A stretch of DNA of 37,137 nt from an uncultured Balneolaceae bacterium (lineage in GTDB: Bacteria > Bacteroidota > Rhodothermia > Balneolales > Balneolaceae), in contig CALJMB010000066.1 of the NCBI GenBank assembly GCA_937982515.1, forward strand, positions 1 to 37,137. Direction: 5' to 3'. Within the stretch, counting starts at the first letter, position 1. Every line of letters starts with the position of its first letter. Under the pieces are notes generated by a model. The model was given only the letters and a program-made list of their open reading frames with translations. It had not been told where the DNA came from and made no database searches. The position numbers and the translations under genes were made by a program. This document shows positions 8,239-16,328 of the stretch, one piece after another.

Positions 8239-9660
8239 ATGGATGGAAATGAATCTTATACAACAGTAAATGCGCCAGCGCTTGATGAACAAACAGTGCA
8301 ACAGCTGCAGGGGACCCTACGGGGTGAATTCATCCGGCCGGGTGACTCCGGCTACGAAGAGGCGCGCCAATTATATAACGGGATGATAGACAAGCATCCG
8401 CAATGCATTATCAGGTGCGCAGACGTGGCCGATGTGATTACCGCGGTTAACTTCGGGCGCGATCATAATCTGGAAACGGCCATACGCAGTGGAGGACACA
8501 ACGGTCCGGGGCTGAGTTCGATAGATGACGGGCTGGTTATTGATCTCTCAGCGATGAAAGGGATACAAGTAGATCCTGAAGCAAGAACCGCCCGTGTTGA
8601 GCCGGGTTGCACCTGGGGTGATGTAGACCATGCCGCCCATGCTTTTGGGCTGGCCGCTGTGAGCGGAATAATTTCTACCACAGGCGTCGGCGGGCTCACC
8701 CTGGGAGGAGGACACGGCTACCTGACCCGCAAATACGGCCTTACCGTAGATAATCTGATCAGTGCAGACGTGGTGCTGGCCGATGGCCGTTTCGTACACG
8801 CCAATGAAGACGAAAACCCCGATTTGTTCTGGGCTCTTCGCGGTGGAGGCGGTAACTTCGGCGTAGTCACCGCGTTTGAATATCGTTTGCATCCGGTAGA
8901 TACCGTAATTGCCGGACCGATGTTCTGGCCTCTTGATCAACTTGAGCCAACCATGCGGTGGTACCGCGAATGGCTGCCCGAAGCGCCTGAAGAGATCGGC
9001 ACCTTCTACCTGGTTGCTGAAGTTCCGTCAGCCCCTCCCTTTCCCGAGTTTGTTCAGGGTCAGAAGGTATGCGGGTTGATGTGGTGCTATACCGGCACCG
9101 AAGAGCAGTTCAAAGATATCATACAGGAAGCCCGGGAAGTTGCCAGTCCTATTTTTGAATTTACGGGCTCCATGCCCTATCCGGCCCTGCAGAGTATGTT
9201 TAATGGGCTTTACCCGCCTGGTGATCAGTGGTATTGGAAAGGTGATTTTGTACGTGAGCTGACGGACGAAGCGATCGAAGAACACCGCCGTTTCGCTGAG
9301 GTACCCACAGCTCAGTCAACCATGCACCTTTACCCTGTTAACGGCGCCGTACATAGTGTGAATGAAGATGAAACCGCCTGGAATAAACGCGATGCCAACT
9401 GGTCTATGGTCATTGTAGGTGTTGATCGCGATCCGTCCAACAGTGAAACGATCAGGAAATGGGCCCGCGACTATTGGGAAGCTCTGCATCCACATACGCT
9501 TGGCGGCGCATATATCAACTTTATGATGGAAGAAGGACAAGACCGCATCCGATCGACCTATGGTGATAACTACCAAAAACTGCAACGAATCAAAGCTAAA
9601 TACGATCCGGATAATTTCTTTCATGTAAATCAAAATATAGAGCCGGAAACTATAAGCTAG
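8239..9660 (+). CDS. FAD-linked oxidoreductase of the berberine-bridge (BBE) type
   Basis: The 473-residue protein has an FAD_binding_4 (PCMH-type) domain in its N-terminal half and a BBE C-terminal segment (YDPDNFFHVNQNI near 455-467). RSGGHN (residues 83-88) contains the histidine that usually forms the 8-alpha-N1-histidyl FAD bond. In bicovalent family members a cysteine precedes the GVGG motif; here that position is Ile145 (IISTTGVGG), so single covalent attachment is predicted. These enzymes oxidise sugars, alcohols or alkaloid-like substrates with O2 or another acceptor; the substrate cannot be read from sequence. No signal peptide is evident. Its place after the BTAD regulator suggests co-regulation. 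Confidence 0.92.
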   Translation: MDGNESYTTVNAPALDEQTVQQLQGTLRGEFIRPGDSGYEEARQLYNGMIDKHPQCIIRCADVADVITAVNFGRDHNLETAIRSGGHNGPGLSSIDDGLVIDLSAMKGIQVDPEARTARVEPGCTWGDVDHAAHAFGLAAVSGIISTTGVGGLTLGGGHGYLTRKYGLTVDNLISADVVLADGRFVHANEDENPDLFWALRGGGGNFGVVTAFEYRLHPVDTVIAGPMFWPLDQLEPTMRWYREWLPEAPEEIGTFYLVAEVPSAPPFPEFVQGQKVCGLMWCYTGTEEQFKDIIQEAREVASPIFEFTGSMPYPALQSMFNGLYPPGDQWYWKGDFVRELTDEAIEEHRRFAEVPTAQSTMHLYPVNGAVHSVNEDETAWNKRDANWSMVIVGVDRDPSNSETIRKWARDYWEALHPHTLGGAYINFMMEEGQDRIRSTYGDNYQKLQRIKAKYDPDNFFHVNQNIEPETIS

Positions 9661-10280
9661 AAAATAAAAGGCAACGGGCTGTCTTCCCGAAATGCCGGCC
9701 TGCCGGTCAACACCAACTATAACGACGCCTGGTTTACGCTTTCTGCGATAGAGAAGAGCTCCTCTTCATCTCCGATCACCACGGTGCTTTTGGTGGATGG
9801 CCTGTACCTTTGTATCCCTAAAAAAATTATAGAAACAAAGCAATCAAATTCCAGCCACAAAACCGAAAGTCATGGAAAGTGCGGTAAGACAAGCTTTTAT
9901 AAACGGGTATAACGTAACTGTCCTGAATGAACGGGCAGAAGCGCTAAGAGCACATCCTAAAGGCGAGAGGGTTACTGCGCAGAAAGGATTCCACTATTCT
10001 CCCGTACGCGATTCATTAAATAATGGAGTCAACCTAAAGCCTGCAATAGCTATTGTTAGTTAACCTTCAGGTGAAATCGGCCTGAGTCGGTTTTCGCCTC
10101 TTATTTCCAGTGTCTCCTTTGTCTCCATTGTTTATAACAACGCGCAATAAGCCCACGCCCGGCAGAAAACCGGCAACCGTACGCAAAGGAGAAAAGATTT
10201 TGAGAACAACAAAATTCCCATGTATCCTATTCAAAGAACCGATATTAAAAGTACATTACTAATCAGAAAGAGGTTGCATC
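9661..10280. other. Intergenic region between flavoenzyme and DUF4242 genes
   Basis: No gene in these 620 bases is convincing. A 63-codon open frame (9872-10063, ATG) matches no family I recognise and lacks a ribosome-binding site. Near the 3' end AAAGGAG (10186-10192) precedes a 20-codon TTG-initiated frame (10200-10262) that stops 18 bases before DUF4242, so it could be a leader peptide. The 9680-9830 part has no coding assignment on either strand. Confidence 0.35.
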
Positions 10281-10559
10281 ATGCCGTATCAGGTAGTTGA
10301 AAAAACGTTCACGCGACCGCTTACAGATGAAAAAATAGATCATTTGTTTAGCGATCTCAGCCCTTGTCTGGATCACTATCAGGCCCGGTGGGTACACAGC
10401 TATCTGTCGAACGACCGGCTGCGATTAATATGTATCTTCGAGGCCGCCGATGCAGAATCTGTTCGCATGGCCCACCGCACGGCCGGAATCAGGTTTGAAC
10501 GGGTATGGCCTTCACAACTGATTACTCAGCCAACAAAAGGAGAGCCTTCGGGAGTCTGA
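10281..10559 (+). CDS. DUF4242 (nickel-binding-like) small protein
   Basis: This 92-residue protein fits DUF4242: it opens MPYQVVEKTF, then has LTDEKID, a central WVHSYLSNDRLRLICIFEA block, and ends AHRTAGIRFERVWPSQL. Some relatives, such as Streptomyces SCO4226, are annotated as nickel-binding, but the in vivo role is poorly defined. The fold is ferredoxin-like. AAAGAGG seven bases upstream of the ATG is a plausible ribosome-binding site, unusual for this window. The gene is the last plus-strand gene before convergent gyrA. A functional link with the BTAD regulator and flavoenzyme is inferred from proximity only. Confidence 0.82.
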   Translation: MPYQVVEKTFTRPLTDEKIDHLFSDLSPCLDHYQARWVHSYLSNDRLRLICIFEAADAESVRMAHRTAGIRFERVWPSQLITQPTKGEPSGV

Positions 10560-10603
10560 GCAAACAGGCAGGTTCTCTGTCAGGAAGTGGATCTCTAAAA
10601 AGA

Positions 10604-10632
10604 CTCTGACAGGATTCCAAATCCCGTCAGAG
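10604..10632 (-). terminator. Intrinsic terminator of gyrA
   Basis: The 13-base arms 10604-10616 and 10620-10632 pair around a 3-base loop. The single irregular pair is C-A on the plus strand but a G-U wobble in minus-strand RNA. On the minus strand a T-rich run (10596-10603) follows directly. Direction and position just after the gyrA stop fit termination of gyrA; it may also serve the convergent DUF4242 gene. Confidence 0.8.
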
Positions 10633-10660
10633 TTAGGTTAAAATAAAAGCTAACAGATTT

Positions 10661-13120
10661 CTACACTTCTTCTTCTTCGTCCTCATCGTTCACAACGCGT
10701 GTTACGGCAGCGATGCGGTCCGCGTCATCCAGGCGCATAAGACGTACGCCCTGTGTATTGCGGCCCATGGTACGAATACCACCACAATTCATACGGATAA
10801 CCTTTCCGCTTTCCGTAATCACCATCAGGTCATCGCTATCCGATACTTCCTTCAGAGCGATCAGCTCACCCGTCTTTTTTGTCACCTTTAGCGTGATCAC
10901 TCCTTTTCCTCCCCGGCTCTGCTCCCGGTAATCTTCTACCAGCGAGCGCTTTCCGTAACCATTCTCAGAAATAGCAAGCAGAGTAGCGTCCTGGCTGTCT
11001 TTAATGACCACCATATCCACAAGCTCGTCATTACTATTCAGGCTCATACCCCGTACGCCTGAGGTATTGCGGCCCATATCGCGGACATCGTTTTCACTGA
11101 AACGGATGGCTCGTCCCTTTCTGTTGGCCAGGATGATGTTGCTGTCTCCATCAGTCAGCGCCGCCCCCAACAGAGAATCTCCTTCCTTAATATTAATGGC
11201 GATGATCCCGTCGCGCCGGGGCCTGCTGTAAGCCTCGAGCGCCGTCTTCTTAACCTGTCCTTCTTTGGTAGCCATGATGATATAGTGGTTGTTAATGTAC
11301 TCCTCATCTTCTAGTGTCTGGACAGGAACAAAGGTTTTAACCCGGTCTTCATTGTCTATATCTATCAGATTCACGATTGCCCGGCCTCGCGACAGTCGCG
11401 AACCTTCCGGTATCTCATAGACGCGGAGCCAGTAACACTGGCCCTTTTCGGTGAAGAAGAGAATATAGTTGTGATTGGAAGCCGTAAAAAGATGCTCTAC
11501 ATACTCCTCGTCTTTAGTGGTAGTGCCCTTCATCCCTTTGCCGCCACGTTTCTGCCTCCTGTATGCATCAACAGGCATACGCTTGATGAATCCTTTATTG
11601 GAAATGGTAACTACGACATCTTCATCCGCAATTATGTCCTCTATATTAAAGTCTTCCGCAGAGTACATAATCTCGGTACGCCTTTCATCACCATACCGGT
11701 CTTTCAATTCCAGCAGTTCTTCTTTGATGATCTCTGTTTGTCTGTCACGGTTGGAAAGAATAAGGCGATATTCAGCAATTTTATCCACTATTTCGCTGTA
11801 CTCCAGATCGATCTTCTCGCGCTCCAGCCCGGTTAGTTTTTGCAGGCGCATATCCAGAATGGCTTTAGCCTGGATATCGGTCAATGCGAATTTTCTACGC
11901 AGCTCAACATTCGCTTCTTGCGGATTTTTCGCAGCCCGGATGGTTTTGATCACTTCATCCAGGTTGTCCAGAGCAATCTTCAGGCCTTCCAGGATGTGGG
12001 CCCGGGCTTCAGCCTGATCCAGATCATAAATCGTTCGCCGTATAATTACCTCTACGCGATGCTCTACATAATGGTAGATTAACTCTTTGAGCGACATAAC
12101 CTTTGGCCGTCCTTTCACCAGGGCCAGGTTAATCACTCCAAAAGTCTGCTGCATCTGTGTATACTTATACAGCTGATTGAGTACAATACCTGGATTGGCA
12201 TTGCGCTTAAGTACAACAACAATCCGCATTCCATCCCGGTCGGATTCATCACGAATTTCAGCTATTTCCTGGATTTTATCCGTCTGTATCAGGGAGGCAA
12301 TTTTCTCAATAAGTGTTTTTTTGTTTACCTGATAAGGAATCTCGGTAATAATGATTTGCTCTCTGTTGCCGGGAAGTTCCTCCGTGGTAGCCCTGGCACG
12401 CATGGTGATTTTTCCCCTCCCCGTGGCGTAGGCCTCTTTTACCCCCTCATAACCGTAAATGATACCACCCGTTGGAAAATCGGGAGCTGTAATGTGCTCC
12501 ATCAGACCCTTGATATCGATTTCCGGATCTTCGATATAAGCTATCAGGCCGTTGATGACCTCAGAAATATTGTGAGGCGGCATATTGGTGGCCATACCGA
12601 CCGCAATACCGGATGCTCCGTTCAGCAAAAGGTTGGGCAGCATGGCCGGCAGAACCGTAGGCTCCTGTAACGTATCATCAAAATTGGTTTGATAGTCGAC
12701 CGTCTCTTTATTGATATCCGTCAACATCTCTTCCACTATGCGCTGCATGCGAACTTCTGTATATCGCATAGCAGCGGCTGAATCTCCGTCGACGGACCCG
12801 AAGTTACCTTGTCCATCTACCAGCGGATACCTCAAAGAGAAATCCTGAACCATACGCACAATAGAATCGTAAACGGCAGAATCACCGTGGGGGTGGTATT
12901 TACCGAGAACCTCACCGACTATACGGGCGCTCTTTTTATAGTTTCGGTTGTGGAGCATACCGAGTTCGTTCATACCGTACAGAATCCGTCGGTGTACCGG
13001 TTTCAAGCCATCACGAACATCAGGTAATGCACGAGATACAATAACCGACATCGAATAATCGATGTACGACGATTGCATCTCATCTTCTATTGTAATAGGT
13101 ATAATCTTTTCTCTGGGCAT
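10661..13120 (-). CDS. gyrA: DNA gyrase subunit A
   Basis: This is the DNA breakage-reunion subunit of gyrase, which introduces negative supercoils with GyrB. The active-site tyrosine is Tyr120 in AAMRYTE. The quinolone-interacting stretch HPHGDSAVYD (76-85) keeps the serine and aspartate of susceptible enzymes. The GyrA-box QKRGGKG (523-529, canonical QRRGGKG) in the C-terminal beta-pinwheel marks it as GyrA rather than ParC. The 819-residue length is typical, and the tail is acidic (DEDEEEEV). It follows gyrB on the minus strand after 106 bp, probably cotranscribed, and ends in a strong terminator. The start has no Shine-Dalgarno sequence. Confidence 0.97.
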   Translation of the reverse strand: MPREKIIPITIEDEMQSSYIDYSMSVIVSRALPDVRDGLKPVHRRILYGMNELGMLHNRNYKKSARIVGEVLGKYHPHGDSAVYDSIVRMVQDFSLRYPLVDGQGNFGSVDGDSAAAMRYTEVRMQRIVEEMLTDINKETVDYQTNFDDTLQEPTVLPAMLPNLLLNGASGIAVGMATNMPPHNISEVINGLIAYIEDPEIDIKGLMEHITAPDFPTGGIIYGYEGVKEAYATGRGKITMRARATTEELPGNREQIIITEIPYQVNKKTLIEKIASLIQTDKIQEIAEIRDESDRDGMRIVVVLKRNANPGIVLNQLYKYTQMQQTFGVINLALVKGRPKVMSLKELIYHYVEHRVEVIIRRTIYDLDQAEARAHILEGLKIALDNLDEVIKTIRAAKNPQEANVELRRKFALTDIQAKAILDMRLQKLTGLEREKIDLEYSEIVDKIAEYRLILSNRDRQTEIIKEELLELKDRYGDERRTEIMYSAEDFNIEDIIADEDVVVTISNKGFIKRMPVDAYRRQKRGGKGMKGTTTKDEEYVEHLFTASNHNYILFFTEKGQCYWLRVYEIPEGSRLSRGRAIVNLIDIDNEDRVKTFVPVQTLEDEEYINNHYIIMATKEGQVKKTALEAYSRPRRDGIIAINIKEGDSLLGAALTDGDSNIILANRKGRAIRFSENDVRDMGRNTSGVRGMSLNSNDELVDMVVIKDSQDATLLAISENGYGKRSLVEDYREQSRGGKGVITLKVTKKTGELIALKEVSDSDDLMVITESGKVIRMNCGGIRTMGRNTQGVRLMRLDDADRIAAVTRVVNDEDEEEEV

Positions 13121-13177
13121 GAATCAGGTTTGCTGTTGAATTTGTTTTTAAATGTGAAAAAAATCATAAACGCACGG

Positions 13178-13203
13178 CAGGGACGCGATTAATCGCATCC
13201 CTG
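13178..13203. repeat. 26-bp palindrome between gyrB and gyrA
   Basis: The arms CAGGGA.GCGATT and AATCGC.TCCCTG form a continuous 13-bp palindrome with one irregular pair, which is a U-G wobble in minus-strand RNA. No T tract follows, so it is a weak terminator candidate. It could attenuate gyrA relative to gyrB, or be a dispersed repeat; similar GGGACGCGATTAATCGCG words recur in other genomes as I recall. Confidence 0.6.
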
Positions 13204-13226
13204 TGGATTACACTACACCCGTGAGT

Positions 13227-15161
13227 CTAAATATCCAGGGTTGCATACTTTGCGTTTCGTTCGATGAAATCCCGGCGAGGTTCCACATCCCCACCCATAA
13301 GAGTTGAAAATATTTTATCTGCCCCGGCAGCACTTTCAACCGTTACCTGTTGAAGCGTCCGGGTTTCGGGATCCATCGTCGTTTCCCACAGCTGTTCGGG
13401 ATTCATCTCACCCAGGCCTTTGTACCGGGAAACATCGAATTTCTTATTAGATTTTCTGAGTTTTGCTAAAATGCGGTCACGCGTCTCGTCATCCCACGCA
13501 TATTCAATATTATCACGTGTGTAAGAGATGCGGTACAGTGGCGGGGTGGCAATATATACATGCCCGTTTTCGATAAGCGGCTTCATATAGCGATAGAAGA
13601 AAGTCAGTAGCAATGTGCGGATGTGAGACCCGTCCACATCGGCATCGGTCATGATAATGATCTTATGATATCTGAGGTCTTCCAGTTCAAAGTCTTCTTC
13701 CGCATGCCCCACACCGGCACCCAGAGCCGTTATCATAGCCTGAATTTCATTATTTTCCAGTATACGATTGATCTTGGCTTTCTCCACATTCAGGATCTTT
13801 CCCCGTAGCGGAAGAATGGCCTGAAACTTACGGTTGCGTCCCATTTTAGCCGAGCCTCCTGCAGAGTCGCCCTCTACAAGATACAGTTCACTTTGTTCGG
13901 GATCTTTGCTGGAGCAGTCGGCCAGTTTGCCGGGCAGCCCTCCTCCACTCATTGCACTTTTCCGCTGAATTAACTGCCGTGCTTTTCTGGCGGCCTCGCG
14001 TGCTTCCGCAGCCAGGAAAACTTTATCGAGAATTTTTCTGGCGGTCTTGGGGTTCTGTTCCAGGTATTCATTCAGTTTCTCATAAACAATGATTTCTACT
14101 GCGCTTTGAACCTCAGAGTTACCCAGCTTGGTCTTTGTTTGCCCTTCAAACTGAGGTTCGGGAACCTTAACGCTTAATACAGCTGTCATACCCTCTCGAA
14201 AATCTTCTCCCGAAATAGCTATGTCAGACTTCAGCAGCTTATTTCGGTCGGCATAATTTTTCAGGGAGCGGGTAAGGGCCCGGCGAAATCCCGAAATGTG
14301 CGTACCGCCTTCGCGCGTATTGATATTGTTGACATAGGAGTGGACGTTTTCGGAATACGAGTTACTGTAGCTTATAGCAAGCTCAACAGGAATTCTTTCC
14401 ACCTCTCCGGATATATAGATGGGCTCGCTCATCAGCGGTTCTCTGTTCTCATCCAGATATACCACAAAATCCTTAACCCCGCCCTTATAGTGAAAAGTTA
14501 CCTCTTTAAGTTCATCCTCCTCCTCGCGTTCATCACGCAGAATAATGGAAATTTCAGGGTTCAGGAATGCCAATTCCCGCATACGCTCGGCAATAATGTC
14601 GAACTTGAACTCGGTGGTTTGAGTAAAGATACCGGGGTCGGGTTTAAAGGTGATCAGGGTACCTGTTTTTTGGGTTTTGCCCTTTACCTTGAGAGGTTGA
14701 ACCGTCTTTCCTTTTTCAAACTCCATGACGTGAATCTGGCCGTCCCGGTGTATCTCAGCATAGAAGTTTGAGGAAAGCGCATTGACACAGCTGACGCCCA
14801 CGCCGTGCAGTCCGCCCGAGACTTTGTATGTATTTTTGTCAAACTTACCCCCCGCGTGGAGCTTGGTCAACACCACTTCGACAGCCGGAAGTCTGATCTT
14901 CGGGTGTTCATCCACAGGGATGCCCCGGCCGTTGTCGGAGATGGTCATAGAACCGTCCTGATTAATAATGACCTCGATCTGATCGCAGTAGCCGGCCAAG
15001 GCTTCATCGATTGAGTTGTCTACAACTTCGTTAATAAGATGATGAAGCCCACGCTGTCCCGTATCACCTATATACATAGCGGGGCGTTTTCTAACGGCCT
15101 CCAGACCCTCTAAAACTTGTATATTTTCCGCCTTATAATCCGAACCTGATTTATCCGTCAT
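13227..15161 (-). CDS. gyrB: DNA gyrase subunit B
   Basis: This is the ATPase and TOPRIM subunit of gyrase. The GHKL ATPase contains INEVVDNSIDEA (43-54; catalytic Glu45), SDNGRGIP (75-82) and GGLHGVGVS (116-124). The TOPRIM domain has EGDSAGG (430-436) and the metal-binding TDADVDGS run (505-512), followed by PLRGKILNVEKA-type type-IIA signatures. At 644 residues it is the short form without the large insert of enterobacterial GyrB. It is divergent from rpmB across a 289-bp gap; a candidate promoter lies 45 bases upstream. GyrB rather than ParE is supported by adjacency to a GyrA-box-bearing gyrA. Confidence 0.96.
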   Translation of the reverse strand: MTDKSGSDYKAENIQVLEGLEAVRKRPAMYIGDTGQRGLHHLINEVVDNSIDEALAGYCDQIEVIINQDGSMTISDNGRGIPVDEHPKIRLPAVEVVLTKLHAGGKFDKNTYKVSGGLHGVGVSCVNALSSNFYAEIHRDGQIHVMEFEKGKTVQPLKVKGKTQKTGTLITFKPDPGIFTQTTEFKFDIIAERMRELAFLNPEISIILRDEREEEDELKEVTFHYKGGVKDFVVYLDENREPLMSEPIYISGEVERIPVELAISYSNSYSENVHSYVNNINTREGGTHISGFRRALTRSLKNYADRNKLLKSDIAISGEDFREGMTAVLSVKVPEPQFEGQTKTKLGNSEVQSAVEIIVYEKLNEYLEQNPKTARKILDKVFLAAEAREAARKARQLIQRKSAMSGGGLPGKLADCSSKDPEQSELYLVEGDSAGGSAKMGRNRKFQAILPLRGKILNVEKAKINRILENNEIQAMITALGAGVGHAEEDFELEDLRYHKIIIMTDADVDGSHIRTLLLTFFYRYMKPLIENGHVYIATPPLYRISYTRDNIEYAWDDETRDRILAKLRKSNKKFDVSRYKGLGEMNPEQLWETTMDPETRTLQQVTVESAAGADKIFSTLMGGDVEPRRDFIERNAKYATLDI

Positions 15162-15205
15162 AAATAAAAGAAGTGACTAATATTAAGAATTATCTTTAGG
15201 ACGCC

Positions 15206-15236
15206 TGAAAATACCTTATAAATAGGCAAAATCAAA
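15206..15236 (-). promoter_or_regulatory. Putative gyrB promoter
   Basis: Read on the minus strand, TTTG (15236-15233) is followed after exactly 19 bases by TATTTTCA (15213-15206). This fits the Bacteroidota -33 TTTG / -7 TAnnTTTG pattern well. The -7 element ends 44 bases before the gyrB ATG. Confidence 0.5.
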
Positions 15237-15375
15237 GGAAGTAATGGTATTTGCTGCCAAAGTGGAGATGTGCCCTCACAATGAATTTTAAGCTCGTATA
15301 AGTAACGTGCCATACACACAAAAAGTATCCGGATCAGGAGAGGAAAGCGGGGTATTATCAGTTATAAAAGAAGTA

Positions 15376-15406
15376 TTGATACTTTTAGGTAATAAGCCTA
15401 TTTTTC
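15376..15406 (+). promoter_or_regulatory. Putative rpmB operon promoter
   Basis: TTG (15376-15378), 20 bases, then TATTTTTC (15399-15406) ends 44 bases before the rpmB ATG. Spacing and distance match those of the gyrB and adk candidates. Confidence 0.42.
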
Positions 15407-15450
15407 CGGTCTATCCCTGAAACCGAAACTACGATCCTTATCGCACAATC

Positions 15451-15696
15451 ATGGCACGTAAAGATGATATAACAGGAAAGGGCCCGATGAACGGGTACAG
15501 ATCCTCTAAAGCCAATAATAAAACGAAGCGTCGCTTTCATCAGAATCTGCAAACGAAGCGGTTTTATATACCTGAAGAAGACAGGTGGGTTACCTTAAAA
15601 GTATCCGCTAATACGCTTCGCACTATCAATAAAAAAGGTATAAGTGCCGTTCTGAAAGCTGCGAAAGCTAAAGGAACTCTTTTAAAAGACGTATAA
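15451..15696 (+). CDS. rpmB: Large ribosomal subunit protein bL28
   Basis: This 81-residue bL28 starts MARKDDITGKGPMNG and contains the conserved KANNKTKRRFHQNL block, then the family's RFYIPEEDRWVTLKVS region. The cysteine often found in the first strand (xxCxxTGK) is replaced by aspartate, suggesting the zinc-free form. It heads a cluster with rpmG and a DUF4295 gene, an order typical of Bacteroidota. The ATG has no Shine-Dalgarno sequence. The stop is followed almost directly by a hairpin repeat before rpmG. Confidence 0.95.
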   Translation: MARKDDITGKGPMNGYRSSKANNKTKRRFHQNLQTKRFYIPEEDRWVTLKVSANTLRTINKKGISAVLKAAKAKGTLLKDV

Positions 15697-15701
15697 TTTT
15701 A

Positions 15702-15754
15702 ACCACAAAAACACTAAAAACACAAATGTTTGGTGCTTTTTGTGTTTTAGTGGT
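15702..15754. repeat. Hairpin repeat between rpmB and rpmG
   Basis: Arms ACCACAAAAACACTAAAA (15702-15719) and TTTTTGTGTTTTAGTGGT (15737-15754) pair over 18 positions with two mismatches around a 17-base loop. The vocabulary is shared with the repeat arms between mnmG and rsmG. It is inside what should be a ribosomal-protein transcript, so it may be a partial attenuator or RNA-stability element, or a repeat insertion. Confidence 0.65.
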
Positions 15755-15769
15755 AAAACACAAAGAACT

Positions 15770-15934
15770 ATGGCAAAAGGAAACAGAATACAAGTAATTT
15801 TAGAATGCACAGAGAAACCGGGCTCGTCGCGGTATGTTACAACCAAGAACCGAAAAAATACACCTGACCGAATCGAGCTAAGTAAGTATAATCCGGTACT
15901 TCGCAAGCATACCATTCACAAAGAAATAAAATAA
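15770..15934 (+). CDS. rpmG: Large ribosomal subunit protein bL33
   Basis: This 54-residue bL33 begins MAKGNRIQVILECTEKPGSS and continues with RYVTTKNRKNTPDR, LSKYNPVLRKHT and a basic end. It lacks the paired CxxC motifs of zinc-binding L33 (only Cys13 remains), so it is the zinc-independent paralogue type. ATG 15770 gives the standard N-terminus; an in-frame upstream ATG (15740) would add residues encoded by the hairpin repeat and is rejected. The DUF4295 gene follows after 14 bases. Confidence 0.95.
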   Translation: MAKGNRIQVILECTEKPGSSRYVTTKNRKNTPDRIELSKYNPVLRKHTIHKEIK

Positions 15935-15948
15935 AACAGATCCGAATT

Positions 15949-16119
15949 ATGGCTAAGAAACAAACTTTTGGTGAAGATGCTTTGCAGCAAAAAGGAACTC
16001 ACCGGCGCATGGCAAAGGTAATTATCTCTGTAAAGTCTACAGATCGCAAGTTTGCTTTTAAAGAGGCAATGATTGACCAGGACAACGTACAGGATTTTAT
16101 CAAGAATAATAAGTCTTAG
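15949..16119 (+). CDS. DUF4295 small basic protein, ribosome-linked
   Basis: This is a 56-residue gene. The protein starts MAKKQTFGED, has a basic middle (QQKGTHRRMAKVIISVKS) and ends FKEAMIDQDNVQDFIKNNK. That matches the DUF4295 layout of a Lys/Arg-rich start, a K(V/I)IxxVKS core and an FxExMxxxDxVxDF finish. In Bacteroidota this gene habitually follows rpmG, as here (14-bp gap), which implies a ribosomal or ribosome-associated role. Structural work on Flavobacterium ribosomes described an additional large-subunit protein, bL38; I suspect but cannot confirm that it is this family. There is no Shine-Dalgarno sequence. Confidence 0.85.
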   Translation: MAKKQTFGEDALQQKGTHRRMAKVIISVKSTDRKFAFKEAMIDQDNVQDFIKNNKS

Positions 16120-16220
16120 GCTTCGATACTTCTGTGCATGGTTGCATACGCATGTCCGGAGGGAACCTTTCCGGCCACAGATTAGGCGGATTAGCCTGAT
16201 TCCGTCGATGATTTGTGCTT

Positions 16221-16238
16221 GGGACAAAAAGGTGTCCC
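16221..16238 (+). terminator. Weak terminator-like hairpin after the ribosomal protein cluster
   Basis: GGGACA (16221-16226) and TGTCCC (16233-16238) form a perfect 6-bp stem with a 6-base loop, 100 bases after the DUF4295 stop. No T tract follows immediately (TTTT only at 16251). It may end the rpmB-rpmG-DUF4295 transcript or be a repeat. Confidence 0.35.
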
Positions 16239-16328
16239 CGGCACATCCTGTTTTAGTTTGACTAATGTCCCTGCTTTAGCGATACCGCAGTTAACAAAAA
16301 AGACGCTCCTAACCTAACATATATTCCA

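Noticed and set aside
9872..10063. 63-codon open frame between the flavoenzyme and DUF4242
   Set aside because: No ribosome-binding site, no recognised homology; length is within chance expectation.
15740..15769. Upstream ATG extension of rpmG
   Set aside because: The extra ten residues would be encoded by the hairpin repeat and are absent from normal bL33; ATG 15770 gives the canonical start.
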